A stretch of 64,000 bases of DNA from positions 1 through 64,000 of the forward strand of contig WTXI01000168.1 in the NCBI GenBank assembly GCA_022376515.1, given 5' to 3'. This DNA is from Lactifluus volemus (lineage: Eukaryota; Basidiomycota; Agaricomycetes; Russulales; Russulaceae). The notes beneath the pieces are model-generated. The model saw only the letters and a list, made by a program, of their open reading frames with translations. It was not told where the DNA came from and ran no database searches. The translations under genes were made by a program, and so were the position numbers. Below are positions 36,841 to 47,368 of this stretch, piece after piece (position 1 is the first letter of the stretch; the number at the start of each line of letters is the position of its first letter).

Positions 36841-39800
36841 ATGTCTCAGACGCCCTCAACGGCTGCCCCATCTTCCTCCTCTAATTTCCGATCTATTCTC
36901 GTTGCTGCATTGGAGGATTATAAAAATAAAACCAAGAATGACCTTCTCCAACATGGACTCACAGACCAACTGGAACATTGTGAGTCTGCTGGCGCTATTC
37001 TCGATGCGCTCGACAAGCAGTTCCACATCCAACAATTCATTCAATCTCAAGTCGGATGTAAGAGCCTCAAACAGTGGCTAAGTGCTACCGCTACCGTCCT
37101 CTGTGCATTTTCTTCAGCCCTTGGACAGGGCATTGGCCTGGTAATCCTCTATTGGTCCCGTAATCAACAATTAGCACCCTAATCTTTCGTTTCACAGGCC
37201 TTCTCTCCTGCGAAGATCATTTTTGCGGGAATCGGTGTCCTTTTCATAGTGTGTATTTTTCCTTGATTCGTACAGTTGGTCCTGATACGGAAGTGTGTCA
37301 GGCGGTCAGGGATGTTAACGCAAGCGGAGATGTACTCGTTGGCCTCTTCTCGCGCATTGAGAATTGCTTTAAGCGATTCGAGACATATGCTCAAGCTCGA
37401 CTGCCTGATTCAATGAGGGAATTCATGGTAAAGATGATGGTTGAGGTACTTGGAATTCTTGCTACTGCAACAAAAGCAATCAAGCAGCGATGGATCAGTG
37501 AGTGACTCGGAATACTTATGCACAGGTTGCACCTAATTGATCATCTTCAGAGAAATATCTGAAGACCCTGATCGGAAGGACAGATATCGAAGATGCGCTG
37601 AAAAAGCTTGAAAAGCTCTCAAGTGATGAGGCTCTGGTCGTAGCTGCGCAAATCCTGAAAGTTACCCACGACGTCAAAGAGAGAGTAAACGAGGTCGTCA
37701 ATAGTGCGCAAGACTCCTTCGAACTATTCACTATCTATCCTTAACATTAACTCTTTTAGTCGGAAGAGAGACAGCTGTAGCGGTGCATCGAATTGAGGAT
37801 CATCTGGGTGGGCCCTCACGTTCGTCATCTCCCAACCTGTCTGCGGTCCGCTAGAGAAGCTCACACATCCACAGGAGATGAGGCCAGGGAGAAACTCCAA
37901 CGATGGCTAGATCCTCCAGATCCATCTATCAATTATAACCTCGCACGCGACATTCACCACGATGGCACTGCCTCGTGGTTCACTCGAGGCGAAGCTTTTG
38001 ACCATTGGAAATCATCAGGTTCAGATTCCTTCTTATGGATTCACGGAAAGGGTATATATCTTCTGTCTTTGATGTGTTAGCTATCACTAATGCTCTCTGT
38101 CGGGCTTGGTAGCCGGATCTGGCAAAAGTATACTTAGGTATTTCATTACCTGACCTTCCGCATCCCGGGAAACTCATATTTGGGTCAAGTTCTTCAATCA
38201 TCCACGAGACAAAGCATCTCTCGAACGACAAAGGATCGTGCACAGTCTTCTTCTTTTTTGACTTCAGGAACGAGGCGAAACAAACTTCCCGCGCTTTACT
38301 GTCATCATTTGTCGCCCAACTATGCGATCAATCTGATTCATTCTTCAAACACATTTTCAGCCTATATTCCGCAAAAGGAAGTGCTAAACAACAGCCCAGT
38401 GAGGACACGCTGTTGCAATGCCTCAAAGACGTGATTTCGGGTTCCGGCCAAGTCCCTATCTACGTCACCATCGATGCTCTGGACGAATGTCCTAACATTT
38501 CGAAGGAGATTGGGGTGCCACCCCCACGTCGAAAGGCCTTGCAGATTGTGAAGGAGCTTGTTGAACTACACAATCCCAACTTGCATTTATGTGTAACAAG
38601 TCGTCCTGAGGCCGACATTCAAAGTGTACTCGAACCATTGGCATTCTTCAAGGTTTCTCTTCATGACCAAGATGGACAAAAGGAGGATATTTCTGAATAC
38701 GTGCGCTCTGTGATCTATTCGGACGAAGAACAGGAGATGAAGAGATGGAGACCGGAGATAAAAGAGCTTGCTTTCAAGACATTATCTAAGAAGGCCGACG
38801 GAATGTATGAATATTCCTTCATATTCAGGACATTTATTCAGACTGTCCATAGGTTTCGTTGGGTTGCGTGTCAACTGGAAGTGCTACGGAAATGCCTCGC
38901 GCGGAATGTCGAGCGTGTGCTCGGAGAATTGCCGAAATCCCTGGACGAAACATACATACGTTTGCTGGAGGGAATCGATGAGGCAAACAGAGACGATGTC
39001 CATCGTCTGTTGCAATGTCTTGTGGTGGCGATTCGTCTGTCGAGGAACTTGCCGAGATCCTGGCGATTGACTTCGAGGATGCGGAAGGAATCCCAATGTT
39101 GAAGCCGGATTGGCGGTGGGAGGATCAAGGGAGAGGGCTTCAAGCAGCATGCTCAAGTTTAATCACCATTATTGATGACAGCTCAAGCGCCATTACTGAC
39201 GATGGTTTAAGCGCCATTGTTGACGACGGTTCAAGTGCCATTACTGATGATGGTTCAAGTGACATTACCGACGACGGTTCAAGTCGGCCACTGCAGTCAC
39301 GAGTTGTGCAGTTCTCGCACTTCTCAGTGAAAGAGTTTCTGACTTCGCCTCGCCTCGCTTGTTCAAGTCGAGATGTCTCACGGTATCATATTTCCCTCGA
39401 ACCTGCCCATACAGTGCTCGCACAAGCCTGTTTAGGCGTCCTGCTGCGCTTCGCCGATGACAGGCATGCCCAAGAAACGGATGATTGGGGTATAGTACCT
39501 CCTATCCCCGGCTTTCCACTGGCAGATTACGCTGCTCGGCATTGGGCCATACATGCCCAATTCGAGAATGTGTCGTCATACGTGCTGAATGGGATGAAAT
39601 ATCTCTTTGACCCTGAAAAACCCCACTTTTTGGCGTGGACTCGGATCACTGGCAAATTTTTCTACTTGTTCAAAAACGGACCGGAATCTCCTCAGGATCT
39701 CTGGTTATCAAACCCCGAAATAGAACGGACAATTGAATGGTCGCCCCTATACTACGCCTCGCTCTGTGGATTTCATGACCTGGTAGAACACCTCATTTCC

Positions 39801-40427
39801 ATGTGTCCCCAACATGTTAATGCCGTCAGTCGTGGTCTCTACCGGACACCATTATTTGCGGCAGTGGCGAAGAATCACATCCAAATTTCGCGGTTACTCT
39901 GTCAGCACGGTGCAGAAGTGGATATTCGAGGATCCAAAAAGCAAACTGCACTGCACTGCGCATCGTTCTATGGAAATCGCCAATCGGTACAGTTGCTCCT
40001 TAGCTATGGTGCAGATCCAAACGTCCGGGATATTTGGGACCAAACTCCACTGCACTCGGCAATCGAGGGTGGGAACCCCGACGTGGCTCGGATACTACTC
40101 GAGCTCAATGCTGATGCCAATGTTCGGAATTGCGACGACCGGATGCCATTATGCGACGCATCGCAGCGTGATCCCTTCGATATGGATCAAGCATTACCTG
40201 TACGCCATATAGATGTGAACGCAGGGGATAGCTTTGGGAGTACCCCGTTACATCTAGCGGCCTCTATGGGGGGGGATCGGAGGCTCGACGCCGCACGTGT
40301 ATTGTTGGAGCATGGTGCAGACACAGAAGCTGAGGACATCTACGGCGTGACTCCATTCCAACTTGCGTCATTGTCGGGACATGACAAATTAATGGAATTG
40401 CTGTTAGAATATGGTGCCAAGCATTGA
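36841..40427 (+). pseudogene. NLR receptor copy A (Goodbye-NACHT-ankyrin), frameshifted
   Basis: It has the same eight-exon layout as copy B: 36,841-37,140, 37,198-37,248, 37,302-37,497, 37,551-37,703, 37,760-37,807, 37,875-38,051, 38,113-38,137, and exon 8 from 38,190. The Walker A motif AGSGKS and the Walker B-like VTIDALDECP are intact. At about 39,035 seven bases present in copy B are missing (VVAIR then RPLAVEELAEIL in B), which shifts the frame. The ankyrin half survives as a separate open frame to 40,427. Just after the shift, copy A also has a 24-bp tandem array coding SSAITDDG units, absent from B. Without frame correction the product would lack all ankyrin repeats. Decay looks recent. 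Confidence 0.85.
39172..39287 (+). repeat. 24-bp coding minisatellite in NLR-A
   Basis: About five units of 24 nt encode variants of SSAITDDG (also LSAIVDDG and SSDITDDG). Copy B has a short unrelated linker here (IIESRSSSSGL). The array lies between the winged-helix-like region and the segment starting VVQFSHFSVKEFL. Confidence 0.85.
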
Positions 40428-40909
40428 GGGAAAACCGTAGTGGCCATTGATAGTAGATCTACTCTACTAGTACTAGTACTAGCACGCTCAAAGATATATA
40501 TGAATCCTACCTTTCCTTCGCGTCAAATTTCTATTAGTATGTTTTTGGTTAAGTTTGGCTGGCGACATAGTCGGAGTTGACTTGGACTCGGAGATGTGGT
40601 ATCAGACCATTGGTTCCCACCAATGTCGAAAACCGAACAGCCCAATGACTTGTTGAACATATACAGTATTGCTAGTGAGAGCCTCTCTTTCAAAGTGGTG
40701 AAGATTACAAAGTCGTGGTACAGCAAAATTTTCCCAGATCATGATCATCCCAGTGGTATGTCATAAAGATAACATCAAATCAGCTCAAAATGGAGGGCCT
40801 CAAACTATATACTGTACTCGACGCAGATAATAACTAGCTACAAAAAGTGGGTGATGAACACACAACACAAAAAAAAAGCCACCAAAAAAGGGATAAAAGA
40901 AAAAAAGAT
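40428..40909. other. Convergent intergenic of unit 1
   Basis: It lies between the NLR-A and Hrp1-A stops and matches 46,879-47,368. It contains a short CTAGTA-rich run just after the NLR stop in both copies. No gene was seen. Confidence 0.5.
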
Positions 40910-43023
40910 TCACCTCGCATAAGGGTGGTATCCGTGTTGTCCACGATTCGTGATCCGAGCAGGCCCCGGGCCTTGATTCATCCCCGGACGACCTCCCCGT
41001 CCTGCACCTCCCCCCATCATACCACCCATATTCTGCCGCATGCCCATACCTCCCATGCCTCCTCCAGCTCCAGCCATCGCAACAGCAGCAGCTGCCGCTC
41101 CCATCCCTCCTCCCGCGACCATACCTCCTCCCATACCCCCGCCGCTCGCACCTCCCATACCGATCGGGCCCATCCCGAGACGCATCCCACCGACACCGCC
41201 ACCCATACCCATGTTACCAGCCATGCCGCCAGCGGTCGCCGCCGCCATCGGTGTCATACCAGCTACGCCGCCGCCACTCATTCCCCCCATACCGCCCATA
41301 CCAAATCTGCCCATGCCCATGCCCATACCCATCATGGGGTTGAAACCCCCCATCATGCCCATGCCTCCCCCCATCATGGCCCCATATGGCGTGCCCATCC
41401 CATTCATCATCCGTTGATACATCATGGACATATCGCCCGCACCCGTGTTGTTCATGGCCATAAAAGGCATACTACCGCCCATCGCAGCAGGATTACCGAC
41501 GGCAGCCTGACCGGCGTTGAAGTTGTTGCCTGGCGAGGCGGGATTATGTCGTTGTTGATCACGCTGGCTACGTGGTTGTGCAGTCTTTACTTCAATCTAA
41601 ATCGAGATATCAGACTGGGTAAACAGAAAGACACAAAGAGGAACAAGTATCTGCTTGTCATCAAGGATGAGTCCCAGCTTGCCAACAAGCTGAGAGTCAT
41701 TGCTGTTGTCCTCAAACGTAACAAACCCGAATCCTTTCGATCGACCCGTCTCGCGATCGACCATGACCGTGGCATCGACCACCTTTCCGAAGTTGGTAAT
41801 GAAAGTACGCATAGAGTCCGCGGTGGTCTGGGGTGCCAACCCACCCACGAAATATCGCGTATTGCGTAGATGCTCCTCTCGTGGAATCGCCCGTTTTGGG
41901 TCAATCTGTCTATATATATCAGAATCGCAGGGTGAGGTTCAAAAATGGCAGCACACAGACGGCCTTTCCATCCAAGAAATGTTCCCGGATCATCACAGCG
42001 TTGACCGAAGCTGGATCTTCAAAGGTGAGGAACGCAAAGCCGCATGACTTGCCATCCGCGTCTCGGACGATCGTACAGGCGTCGACTTTGCCAAACTCGG
42101 AAAAGTAATTTCGCAAGCCCTCTGGTCAAAGATGAAAACAACAACAACAACAACAACAACAACAAAGAGACGATCACGCACGCCACCACACGATTCAGAG
42201 AGTTAGCAAAATGTTTCAACAATGACATTGGCAAAAAGAGGGGGGGAGAATAAAAGGGTGAAACGAGATAAAGTACCATCTGTTGTATCCCAGGATAAGC
42301 CGCCGACAAACATCTTGCTGTAATGAGGTGGCGCATAGTACCGCAACGGAGGTAATCGACAGAGGTGGAGAGATGCAGAGCAGAGCGTAGGCGTAGGCAT
42401 AGGCATAGGCAAAGCAAAGCGACATAGCGGAGAAAGATAGGAGTAAGTGTTGACATCTTGGTAGCAAGATATGGAATAAAGAGAATAACGTGAGGCGCGA
42501 GGCCATCCAAGCTAGCCATAACATCGAGGGAGTGTAGCAGAGGGAGAAGACTCGTACGCGTGGACACTACTGCTAAAGTAGTAGCTGGACGCACTGTTTT
42601 CCGTAGGACAAGGACACGACTTATAACACACACACTCGCATACGAACAGACATGACGGACCGACCACCACGATGGGGGCAGCCACCAAACGGATAGAATG
42701 AGGAGATTGGAGCACGCACCCTTCATCTTTCATCTCTGACGGCCTAACCGGCCGTGCTTGCCCATCGACAATAACAACAGCTCCTCCTGATGTTAATGCT
42801 GCTGACGCTGTAGTAGTCGGAGAACCAGACGGAGCGCCGGTCTGGTTAAATTGGGCGAGACGAGCGGCATCGAGGCGAACCCGTTCCTGACTGGGCGTCT
42901 GACGATACGGCGACGAAAATTGCTCTGCAACTGCGCCGAGTACGATAAAGGGGTTCCCGCTCCATTGGAATTGGGTTTTGGGGGCAAGGTGGCATCAGCG
43001 GAGGACCCTGTCGTGGACGAATC
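40910..43023 (-). pseudogene. Hrp1-like RNA-binding protein copy A, truncated and damaged
   Basis: Exons 6 to 3 and part of exon 2 of the gene at 47,369-49,811 are present. Lesions relative to copy B are as follows. The N-terminal exon and much of exon 2 are missing beyond 43,023. A single-base loss near 42,925 (gcgcag-ttgc for gcgcaggttgc) shifts the frame in exon 2. The RRM2 exon donor GT is changed to AT at 41,650. In RRM1 the RNP1 Arg is Cys (SRGFAF to SCGFAF, base 42,044). The glycine/methionine-rich tail and stop at 40,910 remain open. An intronic ACA microsatellite (about 42,138-42,165) is longer than in copy B. It is almost certainly non-functional. Confidence 0.85.
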
Positions 43024-43184
43024 TTGTTTAGTGTCAAATAGTATCACTTTGGAAGCTCTTTAGAGGCCTCTAAAAGCGGTCTAATGGTGATAAATTAGAG
43101 GTATTTAGAGGGGGGTCAGTTAAAATCGATATATGGGAATTTAGAGCTAATTAGCCGATTTTAGCACTGATGGCCACTTGCCAG
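43024..43184. other. Junction segment between the two duplication units
   Basis: About 160 bp without a counterpart in the other unit. It contains repeated TTTAGAGG/CCTCTAAA-like words (for example ctctttagaggcctctaaaag, an inverted repeat). No coding sequence. It may mark the breakpoint or a small inserted element. Confidence 0.5.
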
Positions 43185-43338
43185 TGTGCGCATTACCTGA
43201 TGCCTAGGCGTCTATCGACCATATCTGGTGCAGACACGAGGTTGCGTCCGAGTCGAGGCAGCACAGGTGAATGTCATAGCGTTCCCTAGCTTCTCTCCGA
43301 ATCTCCCCACCGTGAACCAGTTCCTTACAGCTAGCCCA

Positions 43339-46300
43339 ATGTCTCAGACGCCCCCAATGCCTGCCCCATCTTCCTCCTCTAATTTCCGATCTATCCTCGT
43401 CGCTGCATTGGAGGATTATAAAAATAAAACAAAGAATGACCTTCTCCAACATGGACTCACAGACCAACTGGAACATTGTGAGTCTGCTGGCGCTATTCTC
43501 GATGCGCTCGACAAGCAGCTCCACATCCAACAATTCATTCAATCTCAAGTCGGATGTAAGAGCCTCAAACAGTGGCTAAGTGCTACCGCTACCGTCCTCT
43601 GTGCATTTTCTTCAGCCCTTGGACAGGGCATTGGCCTGGTAATCCTCTATTGATCCCGTCATCAACAATTAGCACTCTAATCTTTCGTTTCACAGGCCTT
43701 CTCTCCTGCGAAGATCATTTTTGCAGGAATCGGCGTCCTTTTTATAGTGTGTAAATTTCCTTGATTAGTGCAGATGGTTCTGATACGGAAGTGTGTCAGG
43801 CGGTTAGGGATGTTAACGCAAGCGGAGATGTACTCGTTGGCTTCTTCTCCCGCATTGAGAACTGCTTTAAGCGATTCGAGATCTATGCTCAAGCTCGACT
43901 ACCTGATTCAATGAGGGAATTCATGGTAAAGATGATGGTTGAGGTATTTGGAATTCTTGCTACTGCAACAAAAGCAATCAAGCAGCGATGGATCAGTGAG
44001 TGACTCGGAATACTTACGCACAGGTTGCACCTAATTGATCACCTTCAGAGAAATATCTGAAGACCCTGATCGGGAGGACAGATATTGAAGATGCGCTGAA
44101 GAAGCTTGAAAAGCTTTCAAGTGATGAGGGTCTGATGGCAATTGCACAAATCCTGAAAGTTGCCCACGACGTCGATGACCAAGTGATGGTCGTCACAGAG
44201 AGAGTAAATGAGGTCGTCCATGGTGCGCAGGACACCTAACTACTCACTAATTATTTTTAACATCCATGCTCCTAGTCGGAAGAGAGACAGCTGAAGCGGT
44301 GCATCGAATCGAGGATCATCTAGGTGGTCTCTCACGTTCGTCATCTCCTAACCTATCTCCAGTACGCTAGAGAAGCTCACTCATCCACAGGATATCAGGC
44401 CAGGAAGGAACTCCAACAATGGCTAGATCCTCCAGATCCGTCTATCAATTATAACATCGCACGCGACGTTCACCACGATGGCACTGCCACGTGGTTCACT
44501 CGAGGCGAAACTTTTGACCGTTGGAAATCATCAGGTTCAGAATCCTTCTTATGGATTCACGGAAAGGGTACATATCTTCTACTTTTGATGTGTTAGCTAC
44601 CGCTAATGCTCTCTATCGGGCTTGGTAGCCGGATCTGGCAAAAGTATACTTAGGTATCTTAATACCTAGCCTTTCGCATCATCCCGGGAAACTCACATCT
44701 TGGTCAAGTTCCTCAATCATCCACGAGACAATGCATCGCCCGAATGGCAAAGAATCGTACACAATCTTCTTCTTCTTTGACTTCAGGGACGAGGCGAAAC
44801 AAAATTCCCGCGCTTTACTTTCATCACTTCTCATCCAACTATGTGATCAATCTGATTCACTCTTCAAACACATTTTCGACCTATACTCCACCCAAAGACG
44901 TGATACACAGCAGCTCACTGAGGACACGCTATTGCAATGGCTCAAAGACGTGATTACGGGTTCGGGACAAGTCCCTATATACGTCATCGTCGATGCTCTG
45001 GACGAATGTCCCGACACTTCGAAGGAGATTGGGGTGCCACGCCCACGTCGAAAGGCCTTGCAGATTGTGAAGGAACTTGTTGAACTACACAATCCCAACT
45101 TGCATCTTTGTGTAGCAAGTCGTCCTGAGGCCGACATCCAAAGTGTCCTTGAACCATTGGCATGTTTCAAGGTTTCTCTTCATGACCAAGATGGACAGAA
45201 GGAGGATATTTCTGAATATGTGCGCTCTGTGATCTATTCGGACGAAGAACAGGAGATGAAGAGATGGAGACCGGAGATAAAAGAGCTTGCTTTCAAGACA
45301 TTATCTGAGAAGGCCGACGGAATGTATGGGTATCCCTTCATATTCATGACATTTATTCAGACTGTCTGTAGGTTTCGTTGGATTTCGTGTCAACTGGAAG
45401 CGCTACGGAATTGCCTTGCGCGGAATGTCGAGCGTGTGCTCGGAGAATTGCCGAAATCCCTGGACGAAACATACATGCGTTTGCTGGAGGGAATCGATGA
45501 GGCAAACAGAGACGATGTTTATCGTCTCTTGCAATGTCTTGTGGTGGCAATTCGGCCCCTCGCTGTCGAGGAACTTGCCGAGATCCTGGCGATTGACTTC
45601 GAGGATGCGGAAGGAATCCCAATGTTGAAGCCGGATTGGCGGTGGGAGGATCAAGAGAGAGGGCTTCAAGCAGCATGCTCAAGTCTAATCACCATTATTG
45701 AGTCCAGATCAAGTTCAAGTGGGCTAGTACTGCGCCGAGTTGTGCAGTTCTCGCACTTCTCGGTGAAAGAGTTTCTGACTTCGCCTCGCCTCGCTTGTTC
45801 AAGTCGAGATGTCTCACGGTATCATATTTCCCTCGAACCTGCCCATACAGTGCTCGCACAAGCCTGTCTAAGCGTCCTGCTGCGCTTGGATGACAGGCAT
45901 GCCCAAGGAACGGATGATTGGGTTATAGAACCTCTTATCCCTGGCTTTCCGTTGGCATATTACGCTGCTCTGGATTGGGTCACACATGCCCAATTCGAGA
46001 ATGTGTCGTCATACGTGTTGAATGGGATGAAATATCTCTTTGACCTTGAAAAGCCGCACTTTTTGGCGTGGACTCGGATCATTGGCAATCTTTTCGACTC
46101 CAATCACGGACCTTTACCCGACTCGGAATCTCCTCCGAATTTCGGGTTATCAAACTTCGGAATAAAACAGACAATTGAACGGTCGCCCCTATACCAAGCC
46201 TCGCTCTATGGATTTCATGACCTCGTAATACACCTCATTTTCAAGTGTCCCCAACTTGTTAATGCCGTTAGTCGTGGTTACTACCGGACACCATTATTTG

Positions 46301-46878
46301 CGGCATTGGCGAAGAATCACATCCAAATTTCGCGGTTACTGTGTCAGAACGGTGCAGAAGTGGATATTCGAGGATCCAAAAAGGAGACTGCATTGCACTG
46401 CGGATCGTTCTATGGAAATCGCCAATGGGTACAGTCGCTCCTTAGCCATGGTGCAGATCCAAACGTCCGGGATATCCGGGACCGAACTCCACTGCACTGG
46501 GCAATCGAGGGTGGGAACGCCGACGTGGCTCGGATACTACTCGAGCTCAATGGTGATGCCAATGTTCGGAATTGTGACGACCGGACGCCATTACGCGACG
46601 CATCGCAGCGTGATCGCTTCGATATGGATCAAGCATTACCTGTACGCCATATAGATGTGAACGCAAGGGATGTCCTTGGGAGAACCCCGTTACATCTAGC
46701 GGCCTCTCGCAGGAGGGGTCGGCGGACTCGGAGGCTCGACGCCGCACGTGTATTGTTGGAGCATGGTGCAGACACAGAGGCTGAGGACAACTTCGGCGAC
46801 ACTCCATTCCAAATTGCGTCACGGGGGAGCCATGATAAATTCATGGAATTGCTGATAGGATATGGTGCCAAGCATTGA
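43339..46878 (+). CDS. Fungal NLR/STAND receptor: Goodbye-like, NACHT, ankyrin repeats
   Basis: Eight exons: 43,339-43,638, 43,696-43,746, 43,800-43,995, 44,049-44,222, 44,276-44,333, 44,391-44,577, 44,629-44,654 and 44,709-46,878, giving 1,053 residues. The N-terminus (FRSILVAALEDYKNKTKNDL and AGAILDALDKQ) fits the fungal STAND N-terminal Goodbye domain. A linker holds QWLDPPDPSINYN. The NACHT-type P-loop NTPase has Walker A AGSGKS (about residue 325) and Walker B-like VDALDECP (about 426), with CVASRPEADI after it. The C-terminal 240 residues form about six ankyrin repeats (for example TPLHWAIEGGNADVARILLE). Family members are intracellular sensors linked to heterokaryon incompatibility and innate-type cell death; this role is inferred from architecture only. 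It converges on the Hrp1-like gene with 490 bp between stops. Confidence 0.88.
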
Positions 46879-47368
46879 GGGAAAATCGTAGTGGCCATTG
46901 ATAGTAGATCTACTGTACTACTAGTAGTACTAGCACGCCCAAAGATATGTATGGATCCTACCTTTCCTTCGCGTCAATTTTCTATTAGTATGTTTTTGGT
47001 TAAGTTTGGCTGGCGACATAGTCGGAGTTGACTTGGTCTCGGAGAGCTAACGTATCAGACCATGGGTTCCCACCAATGTCGAAAACCGAACAGCCCGATG
47101 ACATGGCGAGCATATATTGCTAGTGAGAACCTGAGTGGACTCCTCTCTTTCAAAGTGGTGAAGATTACAAAGTCGTGGTACAGCAAAATTTTCCCACATC
47201 ATGATCATCCCAATGCGGTATGTCATAAAGATAACATCAAAAATCAGCTCAAAATGGAGGGCCTCAAACTATATACTCGACGCAGATAATAACTAGCTAC
47301 AAAAAGTGGGTGATGAACACACAGCACAAAAAAAAAGCCACCAAAAAAAGGGATAAAAGAAAGAAGAT
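46879..47368. other. Convergent intergenic of unit 2
   Basis: Matches 40,428-40,909. It presumably contains both 3' UTRs. No further gene was seen. Confidence 0.5.

Larger units (their letters stand above)
36680..43023. repeat. Tandem duplication unit 1 (NLR-A plus truncated Hrp1-A)
   Basis: About 6.3 kb repeats as 43,185 to about 49,480 in the same orientation, with high nucleotide similarity in both exons and introns. The unit ends abruptly inside Hrp1 exon 2 at about 43,023; about 160 bp of unrelated sequence then precedes unit 2. Unit 2 continues past this point to the true Hrp1 start, so unit 2 is probably the source and unit 1 the copy. Confidence 0.88.

Noticed and set aside
41040..41417. 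Proline/isoleucine-rich plus-strand frame (PIPPMPPPAPAI...)
   Set aside because: Another shadow of the Gly/Met repeats, present in both copies, with no start context or introns of its own.
40847..41869. Long plus-strand frame rich in His/Ser/Thr opposite Hrp1-A (and its twin at 47,384-47,998)
   Set aside because: It is the antisense of the Gly/Met-rich repeat tail of the RNA-binding protein; codon periodicity of the real gene keeps the other strand open.
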